Of a stretch of DNA of 64,000 nucleotides, positions 6,380 through 16,145 are shown one piece after another; position 1 is the stretch's first letter, and the number at the start of each line of letters is the position of its first letter. A program made the position numbers and the translations under genes. The DNA comes from Angelakisella massiliensis (lineage in GTDB: Bacteria; Bacillota; Clostridia; Oscillospirales; Ruminococcaceae), in contig NZ_LT629944.1 in NCBI RefSeq assembly GCF_900104675.1, forward strand, positions 828,199-892,198. The letters run 5' to 3'. The notes under the pieces were generated by a model, which saw only the letters and a list, made by a program, of their open reading frames with translations, was not told the DNA's origin and ran no database searches.

Positions 6380-9300
6380 GTGCAAATATTGGACAACATT
6401 AATAATACCATTAAAGATGATTTGCAGAAGGAAGTCAAAAAAGGAAGCAAAATATCGATTGCTGCTGCTTGCTTTTCCATCTATGCTTATCAAGAATTGA
6501 AGAAACAGCTTGAGGGCATAGAAAAGCTACATTTTATTTTTACATCGCCTACTTTCATTACCGAGAAAACCCCAAAAGCCAAAAGAGAGTTTTATATTCC
6601 CCGTTTATCTCGAGAGCGCAGCCTATATGGGACTGAGTTTGAGGTAAAACTGCGCAATGAACTTACTCAAAAAGCCATAGCTAAAGAATGTGCAGAATGG
6701 ATTAGAAAAAAGGTTGTTTTCAAATCCAATATTACTCAAGAACAAATGATGGGGTTTATAACTGTGGATGAAAGCACTTATATGCCAATCAATGGATTCA
6801 CCACAGTTGATTTGGGCTGTGAGCGCGGAAATAATGCTTATTATCCTGTACAAAAAACCGAGAGCTTTGAAAATGCAGACTACTTTCTGAAACTCTTTGA
6901 CGATCTGTGGCACGATGACAAAAAACTTCAAGAAGTAACAGATATTGTAATTGAAAGTATCAGTACTGCCTATAAAGAAAATTCGCCAGATTTCATTTAC
7001 TTTTTTACTCTCTACAATATTTTTAATGAGTTTTTGGAGGATATTTCTGACGATGAGCTGCCCAATGAGGCAACCGGATTCAAGGACAGTAAAATTTGGG
7101 GAATGCTTTATAACTTCCAGCGAGATGCTGTTCTTGCAATTATTAGTAAGCTTGAAAAATTCAACGGCTGTATTCTTGCAGACAGCGTAGGCTTGGGTAA
7201 AACCTTCACTGCGCTGGCCGTTATCAAATACTATGAGAACCGCAACAAATCCGTCCTGGTCCTCTGTCCCAAAAAACTGTCAGAGAACTGGAATACATAT
7301 AAAGGCAACTATATCAACAATCCCATTGCCTCTGACCGGCTGCGCTACGATGTCCTTTACCACACAGACTTGTCCCGTGAACACGGCATTTCCAACGGGA
7401 TTGAGCTTGACCGTCTAAACTGGGGCAACTACGACCTTGTGGTCATTGATGAGAGCCACAACTTCCGCAACGGCGGCGAGATCACCGGTGAGGATGCCAA
7501 GGAAAACCGTTATCTAAAACTGCTCAACAGAGTGATCCGTGCCGGAGTTCGGACAAAGGTGCTGATGCTCTCCGCAACGCCGGTCAACAACAAATTTATC
7601 GACCTGAAAAACCAACTTGCCCTTGCCTATGAGGGAGACGCTGCACAGATCAACGAAAAGCTTGACACCACCAAGAGCATTGACGAAATCTTCCGTCAGG
7701 CGCAAACCGCCTTCAATGCGTGGAGCAAGCTTCCCGCTGAGCAGCGCACCACGGACGCTCTGCTGAAAACACTGGACTTTGACTTCTTTGAGCTGCTGGA
7801 CAGCGTAACGATTGCCCGTTCCAGAAAGCACATTGAAAAATATTATGATACCGCTGACATCGGCAATTTCCCAAGCCGGTTGCCGCCCATCTCGCTCCGG
7901 CCATGCCTGACCGACCTTGACGGGGCAATCAACTACAATGAAATCTATAATCTGCTGATGTCCCTGAGCCTGACCATCTACACACCGTCCAGCTACATCA
8001 TGCCGTCCAAGATGGCAAAGTACATTGACCTCACCCACAACAAGGGAACGAGCCTGACACAAAAAGGCCGTGAGGAAGGCATACGGCGGCTCATGAGCAT
8101 CAATTTGCTCAAGCGCCTGGAAAGCTCGGTGTACTCCTTCCGGCTGACGCTTGATCGCATCAAGGAGCTAATCAACGGTACCATCCAGACCATCAAGAAC
8201 TACCGGTCTGGCGGCTGTATGCTTGACCTGACCGATATGTCCAATGCGCAGGACTTCGACTATGACGATCAGAACACCGACTTCTTCTCTGTCGGCAAGA
8301 AAGTCAAAATCGACCTTGCGGATATGGACTATGTATCATGGCAGCGGGAACTTGAAAAGGATGCCGACAATCTGGAACTGCTCTCCTTGATGATTGCAGA
8401 CATCACGCCGGAGCATGACACCAAGCTGCAAACCCTCTTTGATACCATCCGCTCCAAGCAGAAGCATCCCATCAATCCGGGCAACCGTAAGCTGATCATC
8501 TTCACCGCATTCTCCGATACGGCAGACTACCTGTACGCCAATGTCAGTGCATTTGCGAAAAAAGAGTTCGGCCTTGAGACGGCGGAGATCACCGGCTCGG
8601 TGGATGGCCGTACAACGATACCCCGCCTGAGAGCGGATTTGAATACGGTTCTGACCTGTTTCTCCCCTCTATCAAAAGGCAGAGCCGTCCTCATGCCGGG
8701 AAGCACAGATGAACTGGACATTTTGATTGCCACCGACTGTATTTCTGAAGGTCAGAACTTGCAAGACTGCGATTATCTCATCAACTACGACATTCACTGG
8801 AACCCAGTGCGTATCATCCAGCGTTTCGGACGAATTGACCGTATCGGCAGTAAGAACAGCCAGATTCAACTTGTGAACTTCTGGCCGGATATGGACTTGG
8901 ATGAATATATCAGTCTAAAGAGCCGCGTAGAGACCCGCATGAAAATATCGGTCATGACTTCTACCGGCGACGATGACTTAATCAACCCGGAGGAAAAAGG
9001 TGATCTGGAATACCGAAAAGCGCAGCTCAAGCGGCTACAAGAAGAGGTTGTGGACATTGAAGAGATGTCCAGCGGCATTTCCATCATGGACTTGGGACTG
9101 AACGAATTCCGGTTGGATTTGCTGGAATATATGAAGAAGCACGATGATGTAGAAAAGGCTCCCAACGGAATGCACGCCGTCGTGCCAAAAGGCGAGGGTG
9201 CGCCCGCCGGTGTTGTTTTCGTCCTGCGAAACATCAACGACAGCGTGAATAAAGACAACCGGAACCGCATTCATCCGTTCTACATGGTCTACATCAGCGA

Positions 9301-9604
9301 GGATGGTGAGATTGTCTGCGACTACCTCAACCCGAAAAAGATGCTGGACACCATCCGACTGCTCTGCAAGGGCAAGGACAAGCCTTGCGTGGAGCTGTGC
9401 AGGCGTTTCAATGAAGAAACCGAAGATGGCCGTAGGATGGGCGAGGTATCAGAGCTTCTGAGCGATGCCATCAACTCCATTATTGATGCAAAAGAAGAGA
9501 ACGACATTGACAGCCTGTTCAAGAGCGGCGGCACGACGGCCTTGATGTCCGCTGTTTCCGGGCTGGATGACTTTGAGCTGATCTGCTTCCTTGTCGTGAA
9601 GTAA
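6380..9604 (+). CDS. PLD-domain SNF2/DEAD-type helicase of the defence operon
   Basis: The 1074-residue protein opens with a phospholipase-D-like region (about 1-170; SKISIAAACFSIYAYQELKK). A superfamily 2 helicase core follows: Walker A ADSVGLGKTFTAL near 267, DESHN near 357, LSATPVNN near 396, and the C-terminal helicase half with GQNLQDCDYLINYDIHWNP and QRFGRIDRIGS near 815. Such proteins occur in restriction-type and DISARM-like loci and are thought to translocate on DNA; substrate unknown. GTG start with GAGGTG upstream. The first ~750 bp are clearly more AT-rich than the rest, suggesting exchange of the N-terminal domain. DUF4391 follows after 12 bp. Confidence 0.9.
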   Translation: MQILDNINNTIKDDLQKEVKKGSKISIAAACFSIYAYQELKKQLEGIEKLHFIFTSPTFITEKTPKAKREFYIPRLSRERSLYGTEFEVKLRNELTQKAIAKECAEWIRKKVVFKSNITQEQMMGFITVDESTYMPINGFTTVDLGCERGNNAYYPVQKTESFENADYFLKLFDDLWHDDKKLQEVTDIVIESISTAYKENSPDFIYFFTLYNIFNEFLEDISDDELPNEATGFKDSKIWGMLYNFQRDAVLAIISKLEKFNGCILADSVGLGKTFTALAVIKYYENRNKSVLVLCPKKLSENWNTYKGNYINNPIASDRLRYDVLYHTDLSREHGISNGIELDRLNWGNYDLVVIDESHNFRNGGEITGEDAKENRYLKLLNRVIRAGVRTKVLMLSATPVNNKFIDLKNQLALAYEGDAAQINEKLDTTKSIDEIFRQAQTAFNAWSKLPAEQRTTDALLKTLDFDFFELLDSVTIARSRKHIEKYYDTADIGNFPSRLPPISLRPCLTDLDGAINYNEIYNLLMSLSLTIYTPSSYIMPSKMAKYIDLTHNKGTSLTQKGREEGIRRLMSINLLKRLESSVYSFRLTLDRIKELINGTIQTIKNYRSGGCMLDLTDMSNAQDFDYDDQNTDFFSVGKKVKIDLADMDYVSWQRELEKDADNLELLSLMIADITPEHDTKLQTLFDTIRSKQKHPINPGNRKLIIFTAFSDTADYLYANVSAFAKKEFGLETAEITGSVDGRTTIPRLRADLNTVLTCFSPLSKGRAVLMPGSTDELDILIATDCISEGQNLQDCDYLINYDIHWNPVRIIQRFGRIDRIGSKNSQIQLVNFWPDMDLDEYISLKSRVETRMKISVMTSTGDDDLINPEEKGDLEYRKAQLKRLQEEVVDIEEMSSGISIMDLGLNEFRLDLLEYMKKHDDVEKAPNGMHAVVPKGEGAPAGVVFVLRNINDSVNKDNRNRIHPFYMVYISEDGEIVCDYLNPKKMLDTIRLLCKGKDKPCVELCRRFNEETEDGRRMGEVSELLSDAINSIIDAKEENDIDSLFKSGGTTALMSAVSGLDDFELICFLVVK

Positions 9605-9616
9605 GGAGGGATTGCC

Positions 9617-10282
9617 ATGCTGGGTCTACCCGAAAGAACAGAATTTAATAAGCGCATCCCTAAACAAAAGTTTTATGAGAACATAGACATCCCTCACACG
9701 CTCAAGCGAGTGTTTGTAGATCAGATCCGTATCATCTATTGGCGCAACAAGCTGGCAGCGACCACCATGAACATTGCAGCTGGGGAGGAAGTCACGGAGA
9801 TCGAAGTGTTTGAGGTCAGGGTGCAGGAGCCGCAGTTTGACGAGGCCGTCCTGCGGCAGATTGACAAAGAGATTCCCTATCACATTCTTTTTCTGCTCAC
9901 CTGTGACAGAAAAGAACAAGCGTGGATTGGCTACAAGGAGGCCGCTGCTTCCGGCAGCAACGTCTTCAAAGTCAGCCGGTATTATCACACCGACTAGGTA
10001 CCGGAGGGAAGCCTCAACTTCTCCATCGACGGTCTGAACATGGATGCCGTCTATGCTAACCTTGTGCGGCAGATCGCTGGGGATTCCCTCTCTTCTACAC
10101 AGGGGGAAACGCTTCAAGAATCTGTGGCACGGGATGAAGCAAAGCAGGAACTTCTAAAAAAGATCGCTTCTCTCGAAATGAAAATCCGCAAAGAAAAACA
10201 ACTAAACCGAAAAATGGAATTAAACGCAGAGCTGAAAAAGATTCGCAAAAAAATGGAGAGCCTTTTAGGGGGCGGTGAGTAA
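9617..10282 (+). pseudogene. DUF4391-family protein gene with an in-frame amber codon
   Basis: AAGGAGGG precedes ATG 9617. The first 126 codons (MLGLPERTEFNKRIPKQKFY...) match DUF4391, a family usually found next to this helicase and type III restriction genes. TAG at 9995-9997 interrupts the frame after YYHTD, but the same frame continues as VPEGSLNFSIDGLNMDAVYA to a Lys/Glu-rich coiled end, 222 codons in all. The interrupted position is probably a Trp in relatives (TGG to TAG), from memory of the family. Either the gene is inactivated, or amber suppression or sequence error applies. The C-terminal part could restart at ATG 10040. The next gene starts at the base after the stop. Confidence 0.8.
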
Positions 10283-12112
10283 GTGAAAAACACGAAACGC
10301 ATAGAGGAATCTGCGACAACCGCTTTGAAATCAGCATTATTAAAGTGTCCCATATTGGATGCTTACATTGATTCAAATGACAAGACGCCTTCTTGGGATG
10401 GAACGGTTTTTGTTTACAAATCGGAGGATCAAAAGAAAGAAAACATCAAAGGGCGTGTTCCAATTCAGGTGAAAGGGACAGAAAAGATTTTTGTCTCGGA
10501 TGTTGCGACATTTTCATGCAGCACAGTGGATTTGAGAAACTATTATCATGATGGCGGCTGTATTTTTTTCTTAGTAAGCGTAGTACCTGCAACAGGAGAA
10601 CATAAGATTTTCTATGCGAGCTTACTTGTTGTGGATCTTGATAAAATCCTGAAAAGTGCAAAAGCACAGGGAACCTATTCCATTCGACTAAAATTATTTC
10701 CTGAAAATGATCCGAAGGAAATGGCGCATATTTTCTTGTCTTTCACCAGCAATGCTCACAAACAATCGAGTTTTATAGGGAAAGACTTGCTTTCAATAGA
10801 GGAACTTGAACGCAGAGGAACAAAAATTGAAAGCTTGACTTTCAACGCTTCTGGGATCGGTTTGAAAGAGGAAGATTTGCCGAGCTTTATGTCCGCGCAC
10901 GATTTCTATTTGTATGCAAAACCAGAAGGACTTGATATTGAAATTCCCATTGATAGGATAACGGATGCAATCGTTTCGAAACCTGTTGATGGGGATATAA
11001 AAGTCAAAGAACAGATTTATTATAATTCCTATGCAGTCCAATATTTTAAGGGCGAGCCGACGATAAGAATTGGTAGAGGGCTAAGTTTAGTTCTAAATCA
11101 GGAGCAGAAAAAGTCTTCTATAAGCTTCAAACCCAGTGGTACGCTTTCCGAATTTATAAAGGACGCTTCCCTTTTTTTGGATGTTCTTGAAAGCCGGGAA
11201 ATCAGCATCAATGGTGCAAAAATCACTTTTAATGATCCAATTACAGTAGATGTTGCATCGCGCAAAAGCAGCTTAGCCTATTATAAGGATGTAAAAAAGA
11301 TGCTTGAATTGCTCGGAGTAACCGAAGAATTGCAGATTGACTCTATTTCTCCTCAAGACGAATCTAACCTTAAAAACTTTGTTGGAGCTGTATTATACAA
11401 TCGAAAAATCGGTTTCCGAAACATGACGGAAAAAACTTTTTACGGTCCGTTCAAAATTGCTAATCTTGTAATCTGGATATGGGCTGAGCGAAATCAAGAA
11501 GGGCAATATTCCGTCCAGAACTTCTTTTCCCCGCGCCATATCGCAATGTTTACATTAGATGACATGAAACACAAGAATCCGATTCCTGCATCTCAATTTC
11601 TTTTCCTTGATAAAAGTGCGTTCATCCACACATCAAACATAAACTATGAACTGATGTACCAAGATATAATCCAAAAAGAACTAAAACCTGAGATGGCGGA
11701 TCGTTATGTTTTCTGGCTTTTGGATATATTAAGCGCCTATGATGAACAAAAGCAGAAAGACCCCCTGCTTTTAGGATTTGCTGAGAAAATATGCGAATGG
11801 CTTCAAGCGCAAGGGCTTACTGATGGAAACATTATGCTGCTCAATAAATTGCAAATCGTAAAGCGGCGGCGCAAGTTAAACCCATCGGAAATTGTTGAGT
11901 TGGCTAAACTTACTGTTCCAGATTGTCCTCCAAACATTCGCTGCGGTGCATATTTATTACTGGATGATAAAGTAGCTGCGCAGAGAACTTTTAATGAAAT
12001 GGATGAGGAAATTCAAAAAGCATTTCTCACATACCCGATTTGCTTTTTTGGGAATCTCCAAATTGCGGAGTGCGATAAATTCAGCCATAAAGTGGAACTG
12101 GAACCAAGCTGA
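10283..12112 (+). CDS. DUF4365 nuclease-like defence protein
   Basis: 609 residues. The N-terminal ~150 residues fit DUF4365, a PD-(D/E)XK-like nuclease fold: Glu near residue 8, WDG with Asp39, and the IQVKGTE strand with Gln62 and Lys64. The rest is long, mixed and not recognised. The GTG start abuts the previous stop codon, so translation is coupled to DUF4391. Base composition is markedly AT-richer than in the flanking helicase and mod genes, so it was probably acquired separately. A role in cleaving invading DNA is inferred from the fold and the context. Confidence 0.8.
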   Translation: MKNTKRIEESATTALKSALLKCPILDAYIDSNDKTPSWDGTVFVYKSEDQKKENIKGRVPIQVKGTEKIFVSDVATFSCSTVDLRNYYHDGGCIFFLVSVVPATGEHKIFYASLLVVDLDKILKSAKAQGTYSIRLKLFPENDPKEMAHIFLSFTSNAHKQSSFIGKDLLSIEELERRGTKIESLTFNASGIGLKEEDLPSFMSAHDFYLYAKPEGLDIEIPIDRITDAIVSKPVDGDIKVKEQIYYNSYAVQYFKGEPTIRIGRGLSLVLNQEQKKSSISFKPSGTLSEFIKDASLFLDVLESREISINGAKITFNDPITVDVASRKSSLAYYKDVKKMLELLGVTEELQIDSISPQDESNLKNFVGAVLYNRKIGFRNMTEKTFYGPFKIANLVIWIWAERNQEGQYSVQNFFSPRHIAMFTLDDMKHKNPIPASQFLFLDKSAFIHTSNINYELMYQDIIQKELKPEMADRYVFWLLDILSAYDEQKQKDPLLLGFAEKICEWLQAQGLTDGNIMLLNKLQIVKRRRKLNPSEIVELAKLTVPDCPPNIRCGAYLLLDDKVAAQRTFNEMDEEIQKAFLTYPICFFGNLQIAECDKFSHKVELEPS

Positions 12113-12315
12113 TCTGACCAAGTGTAATTTTTGATATGATAAGCCTAATTTGGCGGCGATATAAGCTGACCGAAAGCTCTTATGAATATTGCACTTGGTA
12201 TATGGTGCAGAGATTGAAAAAAACATCTGCCAACTTAGTGTATCCAAAATTAGTTTTATCTTTATTATGTGAAATCCTCCCCAAAAAAGATTAAGAAAGG
12301 GGACGCTAAACAAAA
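12113..12315. other. Gap inside the defence operon with an inverted repeat
   Basis: 203 bp without a gene. ACCAAGTG (12118-12125) and CACTTGGT (near 12190-12199) form an 8-bp inverted repeat about 65 bp apart. A second promoter for the downstream Abi/Mod/Res genes may lie here, but no good -35/-10 pair was seen. Confidence 0.35.
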
Positions 12316-13197
12316 ATGCTACTAAGTAAAAAGACTCTGGAAATATTGCGAAGTATAATAAATGGCGATGGAACAGATCATTACCGATCAGGCCCCAAAC
12401 TTGTCAGCTTTTTTAATCAGCTTGGCTTTAATGATGCCTATGGACAAGGCTTCCCTTCACGATGGGCATATACTGATGATCGTCTTCAAAGGATCAATGG
12501 AACTCCTGAGTTAGATAAATGTATTAAGATGACATTTGCCGTTATTGATTTTGTCGGTGAGATAGATACGCTGGATCAGCTAATTGCGCAGTTCAATCAA
12601 TATATGGCTTTTGATAAATGGCAAGTTATCAGAGATAATGAAATCATATCTTTCAAACGACTTGATAAGATTGTCATATCAAAATCTCAAAGAGAATCCT
12701 CGGAAATACAAGAAGAAGACTTCTTAAAGCAAACATTTGATGTTAATGTAGGAAAGTTGCAATTAGACGCTAACATTAGCGATATTGTTAAATATAGGCT
12801 TTGCGAAGTAGAAGCTTGTATCAAATCAGAGGCACCATTAGCAGCTATATTCATGATCGGGAGTATTTTAGAAGGTATTTTATTAGGAGTTGCAACTGCA
12901 TATCCCAAACAATTTAATCAAGCAAAGTCTGCTCCCAGAGACAAAACAAGCGGGAAAGTTAGAGCTTTTCCAGAATGGACGCTAAATAACATGATAGATG
13001 TGGCAACAGAAATTGGCGTTTTAAAACAGGATGTTCAAAAGTTCAGTCATGTTGTACGCGATTTTAGAAACTATATTCATCCTTATCAACAGATGGCTAC
13101 ACAGTTTCTTCCTGATAAGCATACTGCCATAATATGCTTCCAAGTATTAAAAGCGGCTATATACCAGATTGGTACATATCGTTATGAAAATCGATAA
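12316..13197 (+). CDS. Abortive-infection-like protein with C-terminal HEPN motif
   Basis: 293 residues. The C-terminal half resembles the C-terminal domain of abortive infection proteins: PLAAIFMIGSILEGILLGVA followed by the HEPN-like motif R248-x6-H255 (RDFRNYIHPYQQ), the R-x4-6-H signature of HEPN ribonucleases. The N-terminal half (about 1-130) is not recognised. ATG 12316 follows AAAGGGGA at a long distance. It is in the same orientation as the rest of the operon and is AT-rich. Cleavage of RNA on infection is inferred. Confidence 0.7.
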   Translation: MLLSKKTLEILRSIINGDGTDHYRSGPKLVSFFNQLGFNDAYGQGFPSRWAYTDDRLQRINGTPELDKCIKMTFAVIDFVGEIDTLDQLIAQFNQYMAFDKWQVIRDNEIISFKRLDKIVISKSQRESSEIQEEDFLKQTFDVNVGKLQLDANISDIVKYRLCEVEACIKSEAPLAAIFMIGSILEGILLGVATAYPKQFNQAKSAPRDKTSGKVRAFPEWTLNNMIDVATEIGVLKQDVQKFSHVVRDFRNYIHPYQQMATQFLPDKHTAIICFQVLKAAIYQIGTYRYENR

Positions 13198-13218
13198 TGA
13201 TGAAATGTAGGTGAGGAA

Positions 13219-14187
13219 ATGAATCTTAAATTTACGGCAAAGATGGAGCCTGAATGCAAAGATTTTCTAAAAATAAGAGATGCATCAAGCGATTACATGA
13301 CAATAGATACTTTTATACAAAGGCACCCTGACATATCTGAAAAAGAACTAAATGAATGCTATATTAAATATCGTGGAAAGGAACAGACTTACAAAGAAAA
13401 TACAGAAGAATACTGTGCTTTTTCCGAAAAGATGAAACTGATACACTACACACCTCCGATTATGGTTGTACAGCCGTTCATCAAACCATCCATTTATTTT
13501 ATGCAGAAGGCTATTGAATGCTTGGGATTTGCGCGTTTTTTTACCATGAAAAGCGCCCTTCTTTTGGATACTGATTATAACATTCGATGGTCACAAGGCT
13601 ATATTCCACAGTATCTATTTCGCTGTATTTATTTTGGAACTGCATCAACATGGTATTCTAATGCTTTTGATCATGTGCTACAAGCAGTTTATTGGGGGAA
13701 AGAACTGTATACATCTGTTGTAGACAGGGACGGAAATCCTTACGATGAAGGATGGGACACAAAGAAAACTCTGTCATTATGCACTTACGAGTTTGTGGTA
13801 GGAGAACTAAAAAATCGTAATGAAACAAAAGCAAGAAAACTACTTACATCTTGCTCAGCCAAAATTGAAGAGGTTCGTAAGTGGGCTAATTATATTAAGC
13901 ACAAAGGCGGCATTGATTATAGCTACCTTGAAGCTGAAAACCCGTTTAAATTCTATGTTATCCCTACGAGTTCCATTAGCTCAACAAGTATGAAAAATGG
14001 TGCGCAATACCAGCCACCTGATGAAAAATACGAAATAAAAGATTTCAAATCGCCAATAAAAATAGACATTGACGACAAGATGCAAGAACTTGTCAAAGCG
14101 TATGATGCAATCTTTGAGTGCATTGAAAAGATGATCGCCGAAATGGACTATGATCAGTACGCAATAAAAATTGGAGGAAACTCATAA
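13219..14187 (+). CDS. Unrecognised HEPN-like accessory protein
   Basis: 322-residue protein whose family I do not recognise with certainty. Residues 110-260 are helical, with an RKWANYIKHKGG stretch (Arg220, Asn224, His228) that resembles the N-x-x-K-H form of HEPN domains such as the Cthe_2314-like group. No signal peptide or membrane segment is apparent. The start has GAGG only 2 bp from ATG. Its stop overlaps the mod start by one base (TAATG), so it is translationally coupled to the methyltransferase. That coupling suggests a toxin- or sensor-like partner of the restriction system. Confidence 0.6.
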   Translation: MNLKFTAKMEPECKDFLKIRDASSDYMTIDTFIQRHPDISEKELNECYIKYRGKEQTYKENTEEYCAFSEKMKLIHYTPPIMVVQPFIKPSIYFMQKAIECLGFARFFTMKSALLLDTDYNIRWSQGYIPQYLFRCIYFGTASTWYSNAFDHVLQAVYWGKELYTSVVDRDGNPYDEGWDTKKTLSLCTYEFVVGELKNRNETKARKLLTSCSAKIEEVRKWANYIKHKGGIDYSYLEAENPFKFYVIPTSSISSTSMKNGAQYQPPDEKYEIKDFKSPIKIDIDDKMQELVKAYDAIFECIEKMIAEMDYDQYAIKIGGNS

Positions 14188-16145
14188 TGGATCATATGAA
14201 ACTGGAAACGCCTGATTTAACGGCGCAAAATATCGAGAAGATCGGCGCACTGTTCCCCAACTGTGTTACAGAAACGGTGGACGAGAACGGCAAGCCGAAA
14301 AAAGCCATCAATTTTGATCTGCTGCGGCAAATGCTCTCTTCTGATGTGGTAGAGGGCGACGAAGCCTATGAGTTTACATGGGTAGGCAAGAAGGCTGCCA
14401 TTGTGGAGGCTAACAAGCCCATCCGCAAGACGCTGCGCCCCTGTCCGGAAGAAAGCAAAGACTGGGATACTACCGAAAACCTCTATATCGAGGGCGACAA
14501 TCTGGAAGTCCTCAAGCTCTTGCAGGAGAGTTATCTGGGCAAGGTTAAGATGATCTACATCGACCCTCCCTACAATACTGGCAAGGATACCTTTGTGTAC
14601 TTTGATCAATTTGAGATGGATAAGGACGAATATAATGAGGGTATATCAAGATATGATGAAAATGGGAATCTGAATTTTTCTCAAAATCCAGAAACTAATG
14701 CTCGTTTTCATTCTGCGTGGTGCTCTATGATTTATCCATGCCTACTTCTCTCAAGGAATCTTCTTGCAAATGACGGTGTTATCTTTATCAGCATCGATAA
14801 CCACGAAGTAGATAATATGCTCAAGATATGCGATGAAATTTTTGGCACCGCAAACAGAATTGCTTGTATTGTCAATGTTAATAATCCTAAAGGACGATCC
14901 GATGAAAAGAACATAGCCACAGCACATGAATACATTGTGGTTTATCAAAAAAACGAAGCAATATTGTCGGGGTTTGAGCCTGAAGAAAATGTCACCAGAA
15001 GATATAACAAAGTAGATAAAGAGGGTAATCGCTATCGTTATATTGATCTTAGGAAAACAGGTGATAGTGATCGGCGCGAAGATAGACCAAAAATGTTCTA
15101 TTACTTCTACTTCAATCAGGCAACTGGCGAATTTTATCCCTCGTATGATGAGAGAACTCCTGATGGATGGATTAAAATTGTCCCTATGAAGGACGACGGG
15201 TCTTTTGGACGATGGAGAGTTGGCATTGAGACAGCCGAATCTCGAAAAGAACTTCTTGAACCTACATATATGTCCGTAAAAAAGAGATGGACAGTTATGG
15301 AGAGAGATTACCTGTCGGACGATCTCCGAGTGAAGGCGACAACTGCATGGACATTTAAAGATTTGAACAGCGAACGAGGCACAGAACAGTTCGTAGATTT
15401 GGGGTTTGATAAAAATATTTTTCCTCGGCCAAAACCCTTGGGTACGATTCTCAGGCCATTACTGCTATCCACTAAAAAAGGCGATGTTGTTCTGGACTTT
15501 TTCTCTGGTTCCTCTACTACTGCCCATGCAGTGATGCAGTTAAATGCTGAGGACGGGGGCAATCGTAGGTTCATCATGGTTCAGATTCCTGAGCCTTGCG
15601 ATGAAAAGAGTGAAGCCTACAAAGCTGGATACCGGAACATCTGTGAAATCGGCAAAGAACGTATCCGGCGTGCTGGTGAGAAAATTAAGGCTGACAGCCC
15701 GCTGACCACGGCAGATTTGGATGTGGGTTTCCGTGTGTTCAAGCTGGCTGACAGCAACATGAAAGATGTCTATTATGCGGCAGATGAGCTTGACCAGCAA
15801 ACTCTTGCAGATATGGTTTCCAATATTAAAGAAGATCGCACCGCCCTTGACCTGTTCTTCGGCTGTTTGCTGGATTGGGGGCTACCCCTTTCCATGCCTT
15901 ACCACAGTGAGAAAATTGACGGCTGCACCGTCCATACCTATAACGATGGAGACCTGATCGCTTGCTTTGATAAAAACATCCCGGAAAGCGTGGTCAAGGA
16001 AATTGCCAAGCGTAAGCCGCTCCGTGCCGTGTTCCGCGACGCCGGTTTTGCTGACAGCCCTGCGAAAATCAATGTCTTTGAAATTTTCAAGCTCTATATG
16101 CCGGAAGATGCGGATGATATAACCAAGCGTGTGAAGGTGTTGTAA
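14187..16145 (+). CDS. mod: Type III restriction-modification DNA methyltransferase (Mod)
   Basis: 652 residues. This is an N6-adenine methyltransferase of the beta class, with motif IV (IDPPYNTGKD, near residue 124) ahead of motif I (LDFFSGSSTTAHA, near 436). The region between them is the target-recognition domain. Mod alone methylates one strand of an asymmetric site and gives Res its specificity. The central ~14600-15590 is AT-rich with different codon use from the ends, which fits replacement of the recognition domain by recombination. It overlaps the neighbouring genes on both sides by one base. Confidence 0.93.
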   Translation: MDHMKLETPDLTAQNIEKIGALFPNCVTETVDENGKPKKAINFDLLRQMLSSDVVEGDEAYEFTWVGKKAAIVEANKPIRKTLRPCPEESKDWDTTENLYIEGDNLEVLKLLQESYLGKVKMIYIDPPYNTGKDTFVYFDQFEMDKDEYNEGISRYDENGNLNFSQNPETNARFHSAWCSMIYPCLLLSRNLLANDGVIFISIDNHEVDNMLKICDEIFGTANRIACIVNVNNPKGRSDEKNIATAHEYIVVYQKNEAILSGFEPEENVTRRYNKVDKEGNRYRYIDLRKTGDSDRREDRPKMFYYFYFNQATGEFYPSYDERTPDGWIKIVPMKDDGSFGRWRVGIETAESRKELLEPTYMSVKKRWTVMERDYLSDDLRVKATTAWTFKDLNSERGTEQFVDLGFDKNIFPRPKPLGTILRPLLLSTKKGDVVLDFFSGSSTTAHAVMQLNAEDGGNRRFIMVQIPEPCDEKSEAYKAGYRNICEIGKERIRRAGEKIKADSPLTTADLDVGFRVFKLADSNMKDVYYAADELDQQTLADMVSNIKEDRTALDLFFGCLLDWGLPLSMPYHSEKIDGCTVHTYNDGDLIACFDKNIPESVVKEIAKRKPLRAVFRDAGFADSPAKINVFEIFKLYMPEDADDITKRVKVL

